A DNA stretch of 64,000 nt from Coniferiporia sulphurascens (lineage: Eukaryota > Basidiomycota > Agaricomycetes > Hymenochaetales > Hymenochaetaceae): positions 1,984,001 through 2,048,000 of the forward strand of contig NBBA01000005.1 of NCBI GenBank assembly GCA_002794785.1, read 5' to 3'. The notes under the pieces are model-generated. The model did no database searches. It was not told where the DNA came from and saw only the letters and a program-made list of their open reading frames with translations. This document shows, in pieces, positions 1 to 13,246 of the stretch (position 1 is its first letter; each line of letters begins with the position of its first letter). Made by a program: the position numbers and the translations under genes.

Positions 1-2790
1 CGAAGATAATGGTATATCCTCGTCCGAATCGTCCGGTTCAATTCTTGGAATGGATAATTTATGCGATGTCCGATGCAAAGCCATCGACAACGGCATATCC
101 TCGTCGCTATCGTCTCCTGCAGTCAAGTGATTAAGTCCATAGCCAGAGCCGACCGCAGAAGTCTGCACAGGCTTCTTCTCGTCATCAGAGACCCATTGAT
201 CAACGACCTCATCAAGAGGAGCGGAGCGAGCCGCGCGCCCGGGGGCTGCTTCGCTTGCACTGCTTTCATAATCCGAATCGTTATCTGTAGGAACCGGAGC
301 AGTGCGTCTCCTTGAAGTGACCACGGCAATATCGGGTAGAGAGAGCGATGGATTAGTCTCACGTTGAGTAGGCGAAAGAGATAGCTCTGCGCTCTTGGAC
401 TGTTCGGGGGCAAATTCGTCCTTATTTTTACCTTTACCCTTGCCTTTAGTCTTTTTCTTCTTTTTCTTAGACCTTTCTTCCTCGTCCTCTCGCTTCTTCC
501 TTTCTTCCGCTTCGGCCTTCTCCTGCGCTTCAATCTCCTTCAACTTTGCCATCTCCCTGCCCCAGATGGTGTCAACCCCAAAGACCGACCGAGTTTGAGT
601 GAGCTTTGGATCTCGAATCCCGGTTTCTGCAATTTGGCCTGCGCCATCAATTGCTAACAAAGGCTGGCTGTTGCGCGAACCTCGCCTGGCAAGACTTGCA
701 CCAGCAAGTGGTTGCTCAGCGCGATTTACTCCGGGAGTCCCGAGCTGGAGAGTAGCCGGATCAATAAATGTGCTTGATCTCTTCATCCCGTCTCTATCCA
801 TCATTGACGGCCGCTGATCTCCAGTGAACACCCTATAAAAGAATTAGTGGATTTTTTTAATACTTGTGTGCACCTTTTTAATTCACCTTCGTTTGCCTCG
901 CATTTCCGCTTTCCTAGCTTCAAGGTCGTCAATTAAACTCCGTCCAAAAAGTTTGCCGGGTGGCCTCAACGGCTTCGTCTCTTCGGCAAGGGGCAAGGTG
1001 TTGGGAACGACAGCGGGTTGTTCTTCCTCCTTTACATCTGTCAATTCTACAGTCACTTTTTCGCCCTCTTCTTGGGCTCGTCGCAGATTCCCATCAATGT
1101 CATTGTATGTAACATCCCTTTGACCGTCTACAGCCAGATTGTTGCGGAAGAGAAGTTGTGAGGTGGAGAGACTAAGTCGAGGATTTGGGGTGAAAGAATT
1201 GGACGCAATAGGTACGCTGACAGCCTGAGACGTTGGTGAAACCAGCATTGACAAGCGTGAAGTACGGGCGCCCGGAGGCATGGGCCTTCCGTCTGTCGAA
1301 TCTAAGAAACCATCACGAGTAGGTTTGCCAGTGGAAGGAGGCACCGCAGACACGCCTTGCAGGGGACTTGGCATGACGAGAACTTTGGGTCGCATAAGGT
1401 CTAACCGAGAGTAGCGTCTCTCATGCGCAGGGTAATCATCTCCTCCGTAGGCGGATTGAAAGTCATCGTCAAGCATATCACGGGTGCGGAATGAAGCGGC
1501 GGACAATCGTCTATCGCGCACAGACTTAATATCTAGGACCGAAGCTCTTGATGCCGCACGGTTAATCAGATGATTCTCGTCGTCGTCATTGTAAGCTAAT
1601 TGTGGTCCAGCTGAAAGCCTTGTTGCATTGGACAAGGTACGCGCATGAGCAACCGTTTTTGGATCGAAACGTGATGCGCGGGAAGGGGGTGGGGGTGGAA
1701 CAGAGAAAGGGTTTGGCTCATCTGAGCGCCCCGGTCCTAGTCCCTCCGACAACGCGTCTATTCGAGAAACAGGCCGGGAGGCGACAGACGTGTTCGCCCC
1801 GCTTTCTTCTGGCATTGGCACAGACGAAGGAAACGGAATTGTGTCTCTTTTCTTGTCATACGAGGCAAGGGAATGTAAAGGAGGACGGATGGGCAGATTT
1901 TCGATCAATGGATGAGACGAAGTTCTTTGTCGTTCCCTGGGTCTCTCAAGGTCAATCCCATCTCCGGGACCGAAAGGACTGGATATAGTATTACGTCTAC
2001 CCTCTGGCCTTGAGTCCAGGAAGGCACCCCCTTCTCCGAACTCTGCTAAAGGCGTACTCATTGAACGAGAATGAGCCGGTTGACTTGCGCCCGGCCTTGG
2101 ACCAATGCCGACTGTTGATACTTGACGAGTATTCGGGAGAACGTCTGACTTTGCCTTCCCCTTAGTGGCCCTCGACGACTGGCCGGATTTCTTATCAGGA
2201 ATGAGCGAATCGAGTCCCCATGATGCAAGGTCCACCTCCAGATCTTCTTCGGGTTCTTCCTCTTCATCACCTCCGAATGGGTTGTGGAGCATGTCTATAG
2301 ACGCCTTTGATCTCCTTGTAAGGTCCTTGTCAACTTCAGTCGGTGCACCGGTGTCGCTAGGTAGAGCAATGCCCAGATAGTCGGTGCTCCGACCCGCCTC
2401 CTTCGTTGCATGAATGTTCCCATTGGCGTTCCTCAGGCGAGCAAATATAGCACTGTCGTACGCAGACCTTTGGGGCGCCCTCGGGTCGTCCGGATCATTG
2501 TCATACTCTGGCGACCCGCGGAAAATACATATCAGAGTTATGCCAGATGGCATCCAGTGCCAAACCTGAATGCGTGTGCGTAGTACGTACCCAACAGAGC
2601 CGCTGCTAGCTGCAGACGAGAGAACGACGCCATTGACGGATAATTGCAGTGAAGAGCGATTAATCCCTGTAAAAGGAATGTGTGATATACAGATTTTCAA
2701 AAAACGAGCGAGAACATGTAAGTAGGTGAAGTATGCCCTGCGTGGCGGAAGCAGGTCCAAAAGGTGTGTGCACAGCCACCGCGGCGTCAC
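1..2790 (-). CDS. Large disordered protein of unknown function, C-terminal end cut by window edge
   Basis: I do not recognise a function. The main exon (about 883-2790) and a further exon (about 1-833) are separated by a short intron near 834-882. The protein is rich in Ser, Arg and Pro, with an acidic Glu/Asp patch, a proline run (five P) and many basic Ser sites such as RRYSR, RRLS and RTSRLS that look like kinase targets. A Lys-rich stretch (KKKKKKTKGKGKGK) lies near 440-480. Two copies of a DDSDED(I/M)PLS motif lie at about 11-36 and 93-121. The open frame reaches 2790 with no upstream in-frame ATG. A TTTACAG acceptor directly before it implies a first exon somewhere in 2791-2916 that I could not fix. 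The C terminus continues past base 1. It follows the GRP94 gene on the same strand. Confidence 0.7.
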
Positions 2791-2916
2791 CCTGTAAACA
2801 ACCTTATATATTATAAAATGACCAGATGCCGGCCTCGCAAATAAGCAAAATAAACTGTCTTCATTTCAGGCTAACTCGCGCTATATACAAAGCGTCATGT
2901 AGCTAAGGTATTTCAA

Positions 2917-5900
2917 TCACAGCTCGTCATGCAATGGCAATGTCTCATCATCCAGAACCTCCTCCACCTCGATCTTGAAGTGTTCTGCCATTCCGTCAGG
3001 TAATACGATTTGCGGCATGCTCTTACGGGCATTGGATGCAGGTTTAAATGGTAGGTCGTCTAATACAGGCTCGTCATCTGAAGGGAGCTCCGGATCAACG
3101 GGCGGCGCAGGTTTAACCGTAGTATCTGCTTGGGCACTTTCGGACACGCCCAGCGATCGACGAAGGACTCGATCAACGCGCGCGAAAAATCTGTGAGGTA
3201 GGTCAATTAGTATGTTTGGTTAGAAATAAGAGAGAACGCACTCGTCGGAATCGGGCACTTCAAAGCCAGAGCGCACGAGCGCGCCGTCAATTAAGATTGT
3301 CGCTACTTCCGTCAACTCAGCTTCCGCATCATAGTCCCTTTCTTCATCCTCATCGGGAAGGAGCTCGACGCGTCGAAGTAAACCTTCGATAAGAGGGGAG
3401 TTGGGATTGATTTCCAAAAGCTTTTGCTTCTTCGCATATTGGTGCATGACATCCTGACCATTATTTTGCCGTTTGTTCGCGGCATCTGAGGGAAAATAGT
3501 CATTCATATGATGATAGTAAGAAATCAAATTCACGCCTACTGATTAGCTTTTCCACGTTCGCAGTGTAGCCATATTCTTCCGCAACAATAGCACATGGAC
3601 TCTTTACAAGCCTGTTAGAGATAATGACTATGAGGGTTCCTGTAAGCAGCTTTCTTGTAGACATGAATGAAGCTCGGACCATCTCGCACGACATTGCTTG
3701 CTTGACCCTTAAGCCATACAAGGAGGGGCTTGAATTTCTCCGCGACTTCCTTCTCGCGCTCCTTCTCGTCTTCAGGGTCAAGATCTGGGGCGCAATGCGA
3801 TCAGTATTGTCTCTTTTCCAAAGAGCAACGGACCCGCACCCTCGTCTCCGAACTTTAGACCAGCTTTTGCAACATCTTGGAAAGGAATCTTCCTGAACGT
3901 CTCTGTTTAGACAAGCATTCGATAATTCAAAACACAGAACACATACTTCCACCGCTTGAGGTGTTGTAAGAGGACTTCATCTAAAGGTTCATTTAGCAAA
4001 AGGACTTCGTAGCCCTTGTTGAGTACCTTTAGCGAGCTTCAGCCTTCTCAAGATCGGTATACTCACCCGGGCATCCAATTTTTCAACAAAGACGCTCTTC
4101 TTTAGTATTTCAACGGGCTTTCCAACGTCAGCTAGATAGAATATCTGCTTCTGACCCTGCTTGCGATTCTCAAGATACTGCAAATAAGACGGTTGAATAC
4201 GTGTTACAATGTTCTTGTTGGTATTTCTTACCTGATCCAAGGACGTCGCGTTCCTCTGAGTTGTGCTGAATCTCGCAAGGGCGGTCATTTTTTCTCTATT
4301 GGACGAACTTTCAACTGCGCCAAGCTTGATAATGGATCCATAGACTTCTTGGACTTTAGCGAACTTTTTCGGGTCCTCGTCTGCGATTTTGGTCAAGAGC
4401 TGGATCAATCGCTTCACGATTATTTGCTTTATCTGCTTGAGGAATTTTGAGTTCTGCAGGGTCTCGCGAGAGACATTGAGTGGGAGGTCATCCGCTGTAA
4501 TAACGAGGATTAGTTTAAACCGTGTCCATCAACTAACGGGAGAACAGACGTGTACAAACCGTCGATAATAACTTTGACCCAGCTCGCCCACTTGGGCAAG
4601 GGATCGTCGCTCCCGAAATCATTCGTAATAAAGACACGTTTCACCATCAAGCGAATGTCGTTGGTTGACGGGGCACTGAGCTCTGACCAGTACTTTTCAT
4701 CACTATCCGGTTGGTAAATGAGTAGGTTTTGCTTTCTCAAAAAAACGCACACACACAACTCACAGGCGTGAAGGGATGAATACAATGGCTTTGAAAGATA
4801 TCCCAGAGCCAGTGTCACCGGAGAAATGTTGCCACGCGAGAGGCGCTACGAAGTCACGGAAGGTGGCCTGATAAAAGAGCGAATATTCTTCGTCTGTGAC
4901 CTCCTTCGGATCCCTGAGTCAAGTTTAGTGGACTGTGTCGAGGCCCCTTGGCTTTAAATCTCACCTTAGCCAAACTGGAGGTAACGGGTTAAGATGCATC
5001 CATTCATCAATAACAACTTTCTTGGTCGCGACCTTTTCCTCTTGTTTTATCCCTGATTCGAAGTCGGGTACGTCCTCGATAACGGCCTCGTCCTCATCTG
5101 CATTCTCTTCAAGAGGTTCGCTCTTTTCCAGTTCCTCTTTTGGAGGTGGCGTGTTGTCATCCTCGACAGGCACCTCATCCTCATATTGGTTGAACAGATA
5201 GACGGGGAAAGTGCTCGAAAACACTGAGTGCTTGTTACTATGTTGTTATAAAGTCAGATACAGTTTCACATATCAGAGGTGATAACGTACACAAGCTCCT
5301 GAAGTCTGTGAGTATCCAAATATTCGAACGCATCATCCTTAAGAACCAGGGTGATCTCGGTCCCCCGGTCCAGCGTGTTCCCACGTGGGTCGGGATAGAC
5401 CTCAAATGCACTCTCGTCTGCCGACGAACTGAAGACATGCTGAACAGGGTTGGGGTTCTGTGCAGTTTTAGCAGCGAGACTTGCTACATAGACACGATCT
5501 GCTACGAGAAAAGAGGAATAAAAACCTAGACCGAAAGCACCGATGAGATTTCCGGAATTAGTCCCGTCCGTATTCTCAGCCTTTTGTAGGAATTCCGTTG
5601 TACCGGACTTTGCGAGAGTACCCTACAAATCATTATGTGTTTAAGTATCATATCGCAGGCGTTTGCCTTAGAACGTCTCGTACCAAGTTCGCAGTCAACT
5701 CTTCTGGCGACATTCCGACGCCGGTGTCTATTAGCAGAACAGTGAGTCCTGGATTGATTATCCCGACAAGAAATGGCCTACCTGCGATGACGACACGTCC
5801 GCCAGGACCATCCTCGTTTTTAACCGCCTTGATTGTTATGTTCAGCGGTGTGGTCCCATCCCATACCTGTTTGTCAGTCAGGCTGGTGAGACGGAGCTTT

Positions 5901-6277
5901 TCCAGGGCATCGTTCGCGTTAGAGATCAATTCTCGAAGGAAGACATCGCTGTTTCATCCAAAATAAGGTCCACAGCAACTGCGCGCCGGGAACGGGGAAA
6001 CTCACCGGTGTGAGTAGAGACTGAGGTCAACCATGTCAGCCAAGTATGCTATTACATGCGTTTCGAAGTGAGCCTACCTGTTGATCACGATCTTCCGGAG
6101 TCGGGCAACATCGCTCTGAAGCAATCCCTATGATTGGTGGTGCTGGCTATAGACGCAAACGGTGCGACGTACCTGGTAAGAGTGTTTCTGTTTGGGTACG
6201 CCTGCATCAACCTCCTGTGCAGACACGCACGACGAAATGAAAGTGATAGCTATAAGGAGACCACGAAATGCGCGCAT
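2917..6277 (-). CDS. ER-lumenal Hsp90 chaperone (GRP94/endoplasmin-like)
   Basis: This is an ATP-dependent Hsp90-family chaperone predicted to act in the ER lumen. Exon 1 (6277-6173, 35 codons) encodes a hydrophobic signal peptide (MRAFRGLLIAITFISS...). The ATPase domain has ISNANDALEKLR, DTGVGMSPEEL and IGAFGLGFYSSFLVADRV (near 5540-5930). An acidic linker follows (about 5050-5220), then the middle domain (NPLPPVWLR, HFSGDTG, SDDPLPKWASWVKVII) and a C-terminal dimerisation domain. The protein ends in LPLHDEL, an HDEL-type ER retrieval signal, just before the TGA at 2917. Many short introns interrupt it. Signal peptide, acidic tail and HDEL together set it apart from cytosolic Hsp90. It is tandem on the same strand with the aminopeptidase gene 175 bases upstream. 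Confidence 0.93.
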
Positions 6278-6451
6278 TGCGAACGCACTCGACACAGGCG
6301 CAAGAGATGTGAGGACGTGTAACTATTTATGCAGCTCAGTTGGCTTTCGGAACTAATGACGTGTCACATTTCGCGAGGGTCGATCATTGACGATCATTCT
6401 ATTAAGAGCACTTCATTCCCACGTTTTAGCAAAAGTACACGTGTCAGTCCA

Positions 6452-8521
6452 CTATTCCACACGCAGGCTCTTGTCCAATGCCGCAAAGCCCTCGAAGAAA
6501 GTAAAAAACAGGTCGATCGCGCTTTGCACGTCGTGGGATCCCGCAGTCTCCCGGATAGAATGCATGGACAACACTGTTGAGCGCACAAAAAGTCAGTGGT
6601 AGGAACCTCGCTTTCATCCGAACTTTCGAACCGTACGTACTAGGGTTGCCGACATCGACCGTCCTAACGCCGATCTTGGAGAGCATAGCTAAGACAATGG
6701 AATACGTGTACATTGATCAGCTTTCGCACAGTACAAGTTACGCAGCCCTTACGTCCAACCGTAGAGCCGCACGACCTATAGCAGAAAAGAGTCAGAAACG
6801 AGACGTACAGAGATGAGACATGAAAATAAGGAACGCACATGTCGTTTCGGACTTCATAGGCCTGTATTTTTCCGCCTTTATTCTCCACTAGTTTCCTAAC
6901 GAGGAAGGACCCAACCGCATCCGTTGTATATCTTTGCTTTGCATTGACTTTTAAAATAATTCCGCCATTCATTACGGGCTTATGGTTTTCTTCGTGCTTG
7001 CTCGTGTAGTTCGGATGGACAGCATGTCCCATATCCGCAGAGATTAAGAACGATCGTGCAATGGATTGATTAAGAGCTTCGGCAGACGGGGAAAGCCGAT
7101 TGAACAGTGACGGAATAATCGACGATTCTGCACCAGTCGAAGAGACCGAGCCCACTTCTTCGTGGTTGAACAATGCTATAGCATTCACATTTCCTTCAAG
7201 GATCGGGAAGGCATCGGAAGAGACGCTCTGCGTTATGGCCTCAACGGCGCAAAAACTCAAGATATCGTCGAAGTAATGAGTATAACATTTTGTAAATGAT
7301 AGTACCACTCACGAGGACACAAGGTTGTCCATCCTTGGGCTAAAGATGAACTCGTTGTTTATACCACCAAGGGTTGATGGCTGGGTGTCGTAAAGATGTC
7401 TACAATTGGCATGTAAGGCAGCCAGATTACACCTTATGCCTTAATGATCGACGTACAACTCAAAATCATGGATTTGTTCAGGTTTCACGGAGAGTTCTTG
7501 TGCAAGAAGTGATAGAAGGGCAGGGTGGTGGTCACTTTGTATGCTTGACGCTGTTTTCAGTTCTCCGTGTTCCTCGCTGTTCGTACTTGAGGGCGCGTTG
7601 AGTTGTGACGAAATCAAACCAAGTATCGGGACCTAGGGACTTTCGTTAATATTAATCAGAAGTAAAAGAAAGAACCTATCAACCATTTCGGTTTCCTGGT
7701 TGAGTTTGAACGATTCATTTGCAGTGCGATCGACTGCAACTGTATGTCAACGTAAAACATTGGAATTGAAGAGGAAAACGCGAACGGTGGATAGCCAAGG
7801 TGGGGATACGGATTATTGGACGATCTATTTTGATCAACTTTGAGCTGAAACCACCACCCCCATCTGATGTGATAACGCGGCCTGCAATAGAAAGGTCACG
7901 ATCTAGCCACGAATGCCAGATACCACCGCCGTAGCTATTACACGCGACGTGGTAAGGCTGATATACAAATCAAGCGTAGATATAACGTGCATACGTTTCC
8001 ACCCCGATTTGAAGGTAACCTGCACTTGAGCGTTTAGATATTGGTCTGATGCGCAAATTAGGACTGTCTACATGCGTCGCAACTATAGAGATTCCTGTCC
8101 CATGCTTCCATTTCTGAGGAAGCGTGAAAGCCAACAAAGAAGTCTGGTTTCTGAGGCGATGTCGTTCAGACGCCGTCGGACGAATTGATCAAACGAATTA
8201 CTCACCGCGTAAAGTAGTATTTTCCACCAGCTTTCAAGTCCCAATTGTCTTGTTCCAGGATCTCTCACATTTCAAGATAAGCGAAAATGATCCGACGATG
8301 AGGTGAATACGGCGTCATACCTTAGAGAACCCAGCTTTCTCAAGCCTCAACGCTGCACTTTGCACGGCATGGAAGGGAGTTGGCGACGCGTCGACAAACG
8401 AAAGGAACTTGTTTGCAGCCAAGGGGCCCGCGGGGGAAGTCATAACGGCCATTGCCACAGGTAAGAGAGAAGACGAGCGCCTGGACACAAGACGTGTGGT
8501 TGAGAAAGATAACGGAGGCAT
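6452..8521 (-). CDS. Aspartyl aminopeptidase, M18 family (DNPEP/Ape4-like)
   Basis: M18 metallopeptidases remove N-terminal Asp or Glu and use two zinc ions. Visible family blocks are AANKFLSFVDASPTPFHAV near the N terminus, NWDLKAGGKYYFTR, NAIALFNHEEVGS with metal-binding residues, SADMGHAVHPNY, MNGGIILKVNAKQRYTTDA and, at the C terminus, IGVRTVDVGNP...SIRETAGSHDV. The last residues are KSLRVE before the TAG at 6452. The gene has several short introns. The first ATG (8521) adds about 23 residues rich in Ser/Arg (SRRSSSLLPVA) ahead of a second Met at 8452, so either start could be used. The gene is divergent from Utp12, with 142 bases between start codons. Confidence 0.93.
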
Positions 8522-8663
8522 GCCGACTTCTTGATCAGTCCGGTTGGAATTCCTATTTGAGCAAAATAATACCGGGACCCCCGATTGGACTGTCTAGGGG
8601 ACGCATGATCGCACTTCAGTATTTTCTTCAAGTTGTCCTCTCACAAGCTTCGTTCTGGCCATC

Positions 8664-11600
8664 ATGGTCAAAAGCTACCTTCGACACGGTCCAACGGAGG
8701 TCTGTGATGCCTTATATGCTGTGGGATCCTGTTACCGTCTCTGACAAAAAATTAGGCGTTCGGACTTGTATGCAGTTCGAGCTCAAATTCCATCTGGGAC
8801 GGTAAGCTTGCTTATGTGCCTGCCCTCGAAGATATCCTCGTATGGGACGTTAAAAGGGCGCAGATGGTAGACCTTGATATTATGTGTGTATTCAACTGTG
8901 TTAATCCTTCCCTTTAGCTCGCTTCATGGCATGAGACCGGACACCGTGCGGAAGTTACATGCATAGAACAATCTCCGCGAAAGGACATATTCGCAGTGGG
9001 TTATGCAGATGGTTCTATACGGCTGTGGAATTCAGCAACAAAAGGCGTCGTCGCTACCTTCAATGGGCACAAGAAAGCGGTCACCGCTTTGTGCTTCGAC
9101 TACTCCGGAGTCAGACTTGCGTCCGGTTCACAGGACACGGACCTCATCCTATGGGATGTTGTTGGCGAGGCAGGACTTTTCAGGTGCGTTGTTGGCTAAG
9201 GTGTCATCCAAACTCTGTCTCATGTTGGATTGATAGACTGCGTGGCCATCGTGATCAGATCACTGGGGCACGGTTCCTCACGGCGCCATCGTACTCGGCT
9301 TCTACATCAACAACCGCATCTTCCATGGATTTTCTTGTGACGACCTCTAAGGACACACTTATGAAACTTTGGGATCTGTCCACACAACATTGCGTGCAAA
9401 CAATTGTAGCGCATCCCACGGAAATTTGGACTTTGGATATCAGCCCAGACCAGGATCTGATTTTTACCGGAGGTGGAGAAGGGGAACTAAAGGCATGGAG
9501 AATTGACCATGATGCTCTTGGTGAAGGACTGAAAGAGAACAATGAAGGAGAAGTACGTACAACATCGAAGACATCTTGCCTCTATATTCACTTTCTGATA
9601 GGTTTCGAAAATGGTTCGCTTCGTGATGGTCCTTCCGCTCTCTTCTCGACATAGAGTTTTTCAAGTCCTCTTCCACCGCTCACGGGCATTACTCGCTGTT
9701 CAATGTCATGACAAAACAATCGACATATTCCGCATCCGGACTGAGGAAGAGATTCGGAAAAAACAGGCGCGCAGGAAAAGGCGTGAACGGGAAAAGATCA
9801 AGGCAAAAGGTGACGATAAATCTGCGAAAGGAAAAGGCGCGAAAGATGATGCCGAGGACGACATGGATGTTGACAGTGGGGAAGTTGGCCTCACTGACCT
9901 TTTTACGCCGTATCTTGTAGTGCGAGCGAGCGGAAAGATTAGATCTTTTTCTTTCTCCGGCGAAAAAACAGGCGCAAAAGGAGGAACGCATGTGCGTATA
10001 GCTCTGTGGCACTGGTTTGACATATAAACTTAATTCATCTATAGCTATTAATCGCCCTTGCGTCAAATTCGCTGGAGGTATACAACATTCCGACTCCAAC
10101 AAAGAGCAAGGATGGATTACCGGAGGCATCACGGCTTTATTCGCTCGACATGCCTGGACATCGCGCTGATGTACGGACTCTATGCCTAAGCTCCGATGAC
10201 CAGCTTCTAGCTTCAGCGTCGAACGGTCGGGAATAACAATATTTGCTGTTGGCTGTCCCTGTTCAAGCATTCTTATTTTCAGGCTCGCTTAAAATATGGA
10301 ATATGAAGACTACGGCATGCATACGAACACTAGATTGTTCTTATGCAATTTGTAGCACTTTCTTGCCTGGAGACCGGCAGGTCAGTCATCAGCGCATACA
10401 AAACAACAGGGTATATTGACAGCCTACTTGTCACAGATAGCTGTTGGGACGAAGACCGGCGAGATCCTGCTCTTCGATCTTGCATCATCTTCTCTACTGG
10501 AGACGATCAAAGCCCATTCTTCTACCGTGTGGTCAATGCATGTACGACCGGACGGGCAGGCGCTTGTTACGGGCAGTGCAGACAAGGATGTTAAATTTTG
10601 GGAATTCGAACGGGAAGACGCGGGATCGACTTATACACTTGGCCCTGTGCGGTCATTAGTGCACGTACGGACGCTGAAGATGACAGACGATATATTAAGC
10701 GTGCGGTACAGCCCGAACCAAAAATTGCTCGCTGTATCGCTGTTGGACTCAACGGTCAAGATTTTTTATCAAGACACCCTGAAGTTTTTCTTATCGCTCT
10801 ATGGTCATAAGGTAGCCCCCCTTCCCCTCATCTTTCTTCACAAGGCATAAGCTTGAGCGTTATAATTTCTAGCTTCCCGTCTTATCTATGGATATTTCAG
10901 ATGATTCCAAACTCATCGTCACCTGTTCCGCGGACAAAAATGTCAAGATTTGGGGCCTCGACTTCGGTGACTGCCATAAATCCATCTTTGCGCACGACGA
11001 GAGTATCATGCAGGTAGCTTTTGAAAAGAGCTCGAATTCGCACAACTTCTGGACTGTCAGCAAAGATAGACTTCTCAAGTATTGGGATGGTGATAAAGTG
11101 GGCCCCATTCTTTCCCATACTTCTTTCGCTTACAGTCTAATGAGTTTCGGTCTAGTTCGAAAATATTCAGAAGTTAGAAGGACACCACGGAGAGATCTGG
11201 GCGCTGGCTGTCAGTCATCAAGGTAAATTTGTGGTGACAGGCTCTCATGACAAGTCCATTCGCGTTTGGGAAAAGCTTGACGAACCTGTAAGTTCCCAGT
11301 AGGTGCAGCGGCAGCACAATTTTTTTGACAATTTTTTTATCTTTTGCAGCTGTTTCTTGAAGAAGAGCGTGAACGTGACCTTGAACAGATTTACGAAACT
11401 GGACTTGTTGAAACCATGAACCGCTCAGACGAGGCGATTGGATCTGGCCTACACGGTGACGATGGTACAATGCAGTCTGCTGCCGAGGCGACTTCGGTAT
11501 CAAAGCAGACAACTGAAACACTTATGGACGGTGAGCGCATCATGGAGGCACTTGAGCTTGCCGACACGGAACGCGCTTCTTTCATTGCTTATCAAGAAGC

Positions 11601-12177
11601 AAAGGCAAAGCTGTCACCTAGCGAGGCCGAAAAGATGCAAACCCCTCCAAGGAACCCTGTCCTGGCAGCATATAACATGGAGCCCGATCAATACGTGCTT
11701 ATGATCGTTGAGAAAATACATAGCACTGCTTTGTTGGACGCCTTGCTAGTCCTCCCCTTCGGTAAGGTATTGAGTCTGACAAATTACTTGAACGAATGGG
11801 CCGAAAAGGTATACCTCATTTCTACTAGCAGTGCCACGTAAAGCTGACAACAAGATTAGGGTCAAAATATTACATTAGTGTCTCGCGTTGTGGCTTTTCT
11901 TCTGAAAACTCATCATCATCAAATCGTTACACATCGTGCGTTACGGCCGTCGCTAATTCCCCTGCGCAGACATTTGCGGGATGCTTTGTTGAAGCAAAAG
12001 GAAATGGTCGGTTACAACCTTGCAGCCTTGCGCTATCTCAAGCGGCAGGAAGATGCTTCAAGGACTGCATCATTCCTTGAAGAAAGCACGAACAGCGAGG
12101 TAGCAATAAGGGAAATCAGGGATAAGGCGGTGGCAGTTGACGCCAAAAAGAGAAAGAGGGTGACGATTCGTGCTTAA
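8664..12177 (+). CDS. UTP12: Utp12/Dip2 (WDR3) WD40 protein of the small-subunit processome
   Basis: Utp12 is a UtpB-subcomplex protein of the nucleolar U3 snoRNP processome that matures 18S rRNA. The start gives [12 protein letters not shown], then a short intron (GTCTGT...TTAG), then AFGLVCSSS and [15 protein letters not shown], which matches the family's N terminus. Many WD40 repeats follow ([80 protein letters not shown]). A basic segment with the block [19 protein letters not shown] sits at the end of the first propeller region. The C-terminal helical domain is [22 protein letters not shown]...[18 protein letters not shown] count roughly ten exons. It converges on the beta-barrel gene. 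Confidence 0.93.
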
Positions 12178-12377
12178 CTTCGCAGGTCGGTCAGTGGCGC
12201 TGGGGAAAAAGTAACATGTTATTGTATCCGTGGTTGTTACTGTCAACCTAACGAGCCTCTGATAGTATATGGTGTGAAATAGTCAACAGAAACAGCGTGC
12301 ACATGTCCTTTTCTCAGTTGCATGCGCCCCACATTGTCATACATCCAGTAGTAAAATAAATAAAAACAACAGTCAAT

Positions 12378-13246
12378 CTAGTGCTCTGGTCCCCAGAGGT
12401 CCTCAAACCAATGGTCGGGGTCTGTAGCCTGCCTCATCTGTACATTCAGGATGCCTTCATCTGGGTTCGCGAGTTGTGCAAATGCGGATTTCGTAAGGTC
12501 GACGTGTTTGGAGCCCGGAGCGCACCCCTCGCAGGAGTCGACAACGCGAACGAATACACATTTCTTCGGCCCATTGCAAACTGTCGTGATAAAATTTTTG
12601 ATAAGCCTATAAATAATTCCATGCAAAGAAATACATACGCTCGAGAAACTTAAAGCACTTAGGTTGCGACTCCCAGCCCCGCAGAGTCAGCGCACACGCG
12701 AAGGAGTCATCCTTTGTGAAGGTCAGTGTAGGGAGGTAATCCCATGATTAGCGAATAAACTGACCGTGGGAGCCCACTCAGGTTTGGACCAGCAGCTAGG
12801 ATTTTGGAGATCATGGCCCGTATACCTTGCGAAGAGAAAAAAAATTAGGTCAAAGGCACTCCAAACACTTTGCGCGAGGAAGTTTACCAGGTGATCTTAA
12901 CTGTCTCTGCAGTTCCTGTACCTTTCATTCCATTCCAAATAGAATCCACGAGATGGGAGATAGTACCAGTAAGAGTGAACTTCTGGGATGTCTTGTTCGA
13001 AGACTTCGGGTCGCGCGTTTTCGGGGCAGAATAGTCATACTTATAATTGAGGTCTGTAGCATTGACACTCTCCCATTCATTCTGTTTAAAATGGTAGTCC
13101 TCTTCAAGGGAATGAGCCCGGGTGTAGTATTTCTTGAGATTGCCGGAGTTGGGGTGGCGGGCAAGGGAGGTGGCAGATACTACTAGGTGGGAAGAGAGGG
13201 AAAAGAGAACCAAGACGAAGGCTGATATGAAAGAGAGACTGCGCAT
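12378..13246 (-). CDS. Secreted double-psi beta-barrel (RlpA/expansin-like) protein
   Basis: A small secreted protein. The start at 13246 gives a classic signal peptide (MRSLSFISAFVLVLFSL...); an upstream in-frame ATG at 13363 would spoil it. A linker with an N-x-S/T glycosylation site (NKTS) precedes the barrel. The barrel has KITWY, then CNGPKKCVFVRVVDSCEGC and SKHVDLTKSAFAQLANPDEG, the usual DPBB pattern of VDSCxGC followed by DLxxxAFxxLA. It ends in FEDLWGPEH. Members of this fold in basidiomycetes include loosenin-like wall-acting proteins, but substrate and activity cannot be read from the sequence. There are about three introns. It is divergent from GatB (242 bases between starts). Confidence 0.85.

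Noticed and set aside
8690..8770. Apparent stop codon in the Utp12 N terminus
   Set aside because: A short GTCTGT...TTAG intron restores the conserved [16 protein letters not shown] sequence.
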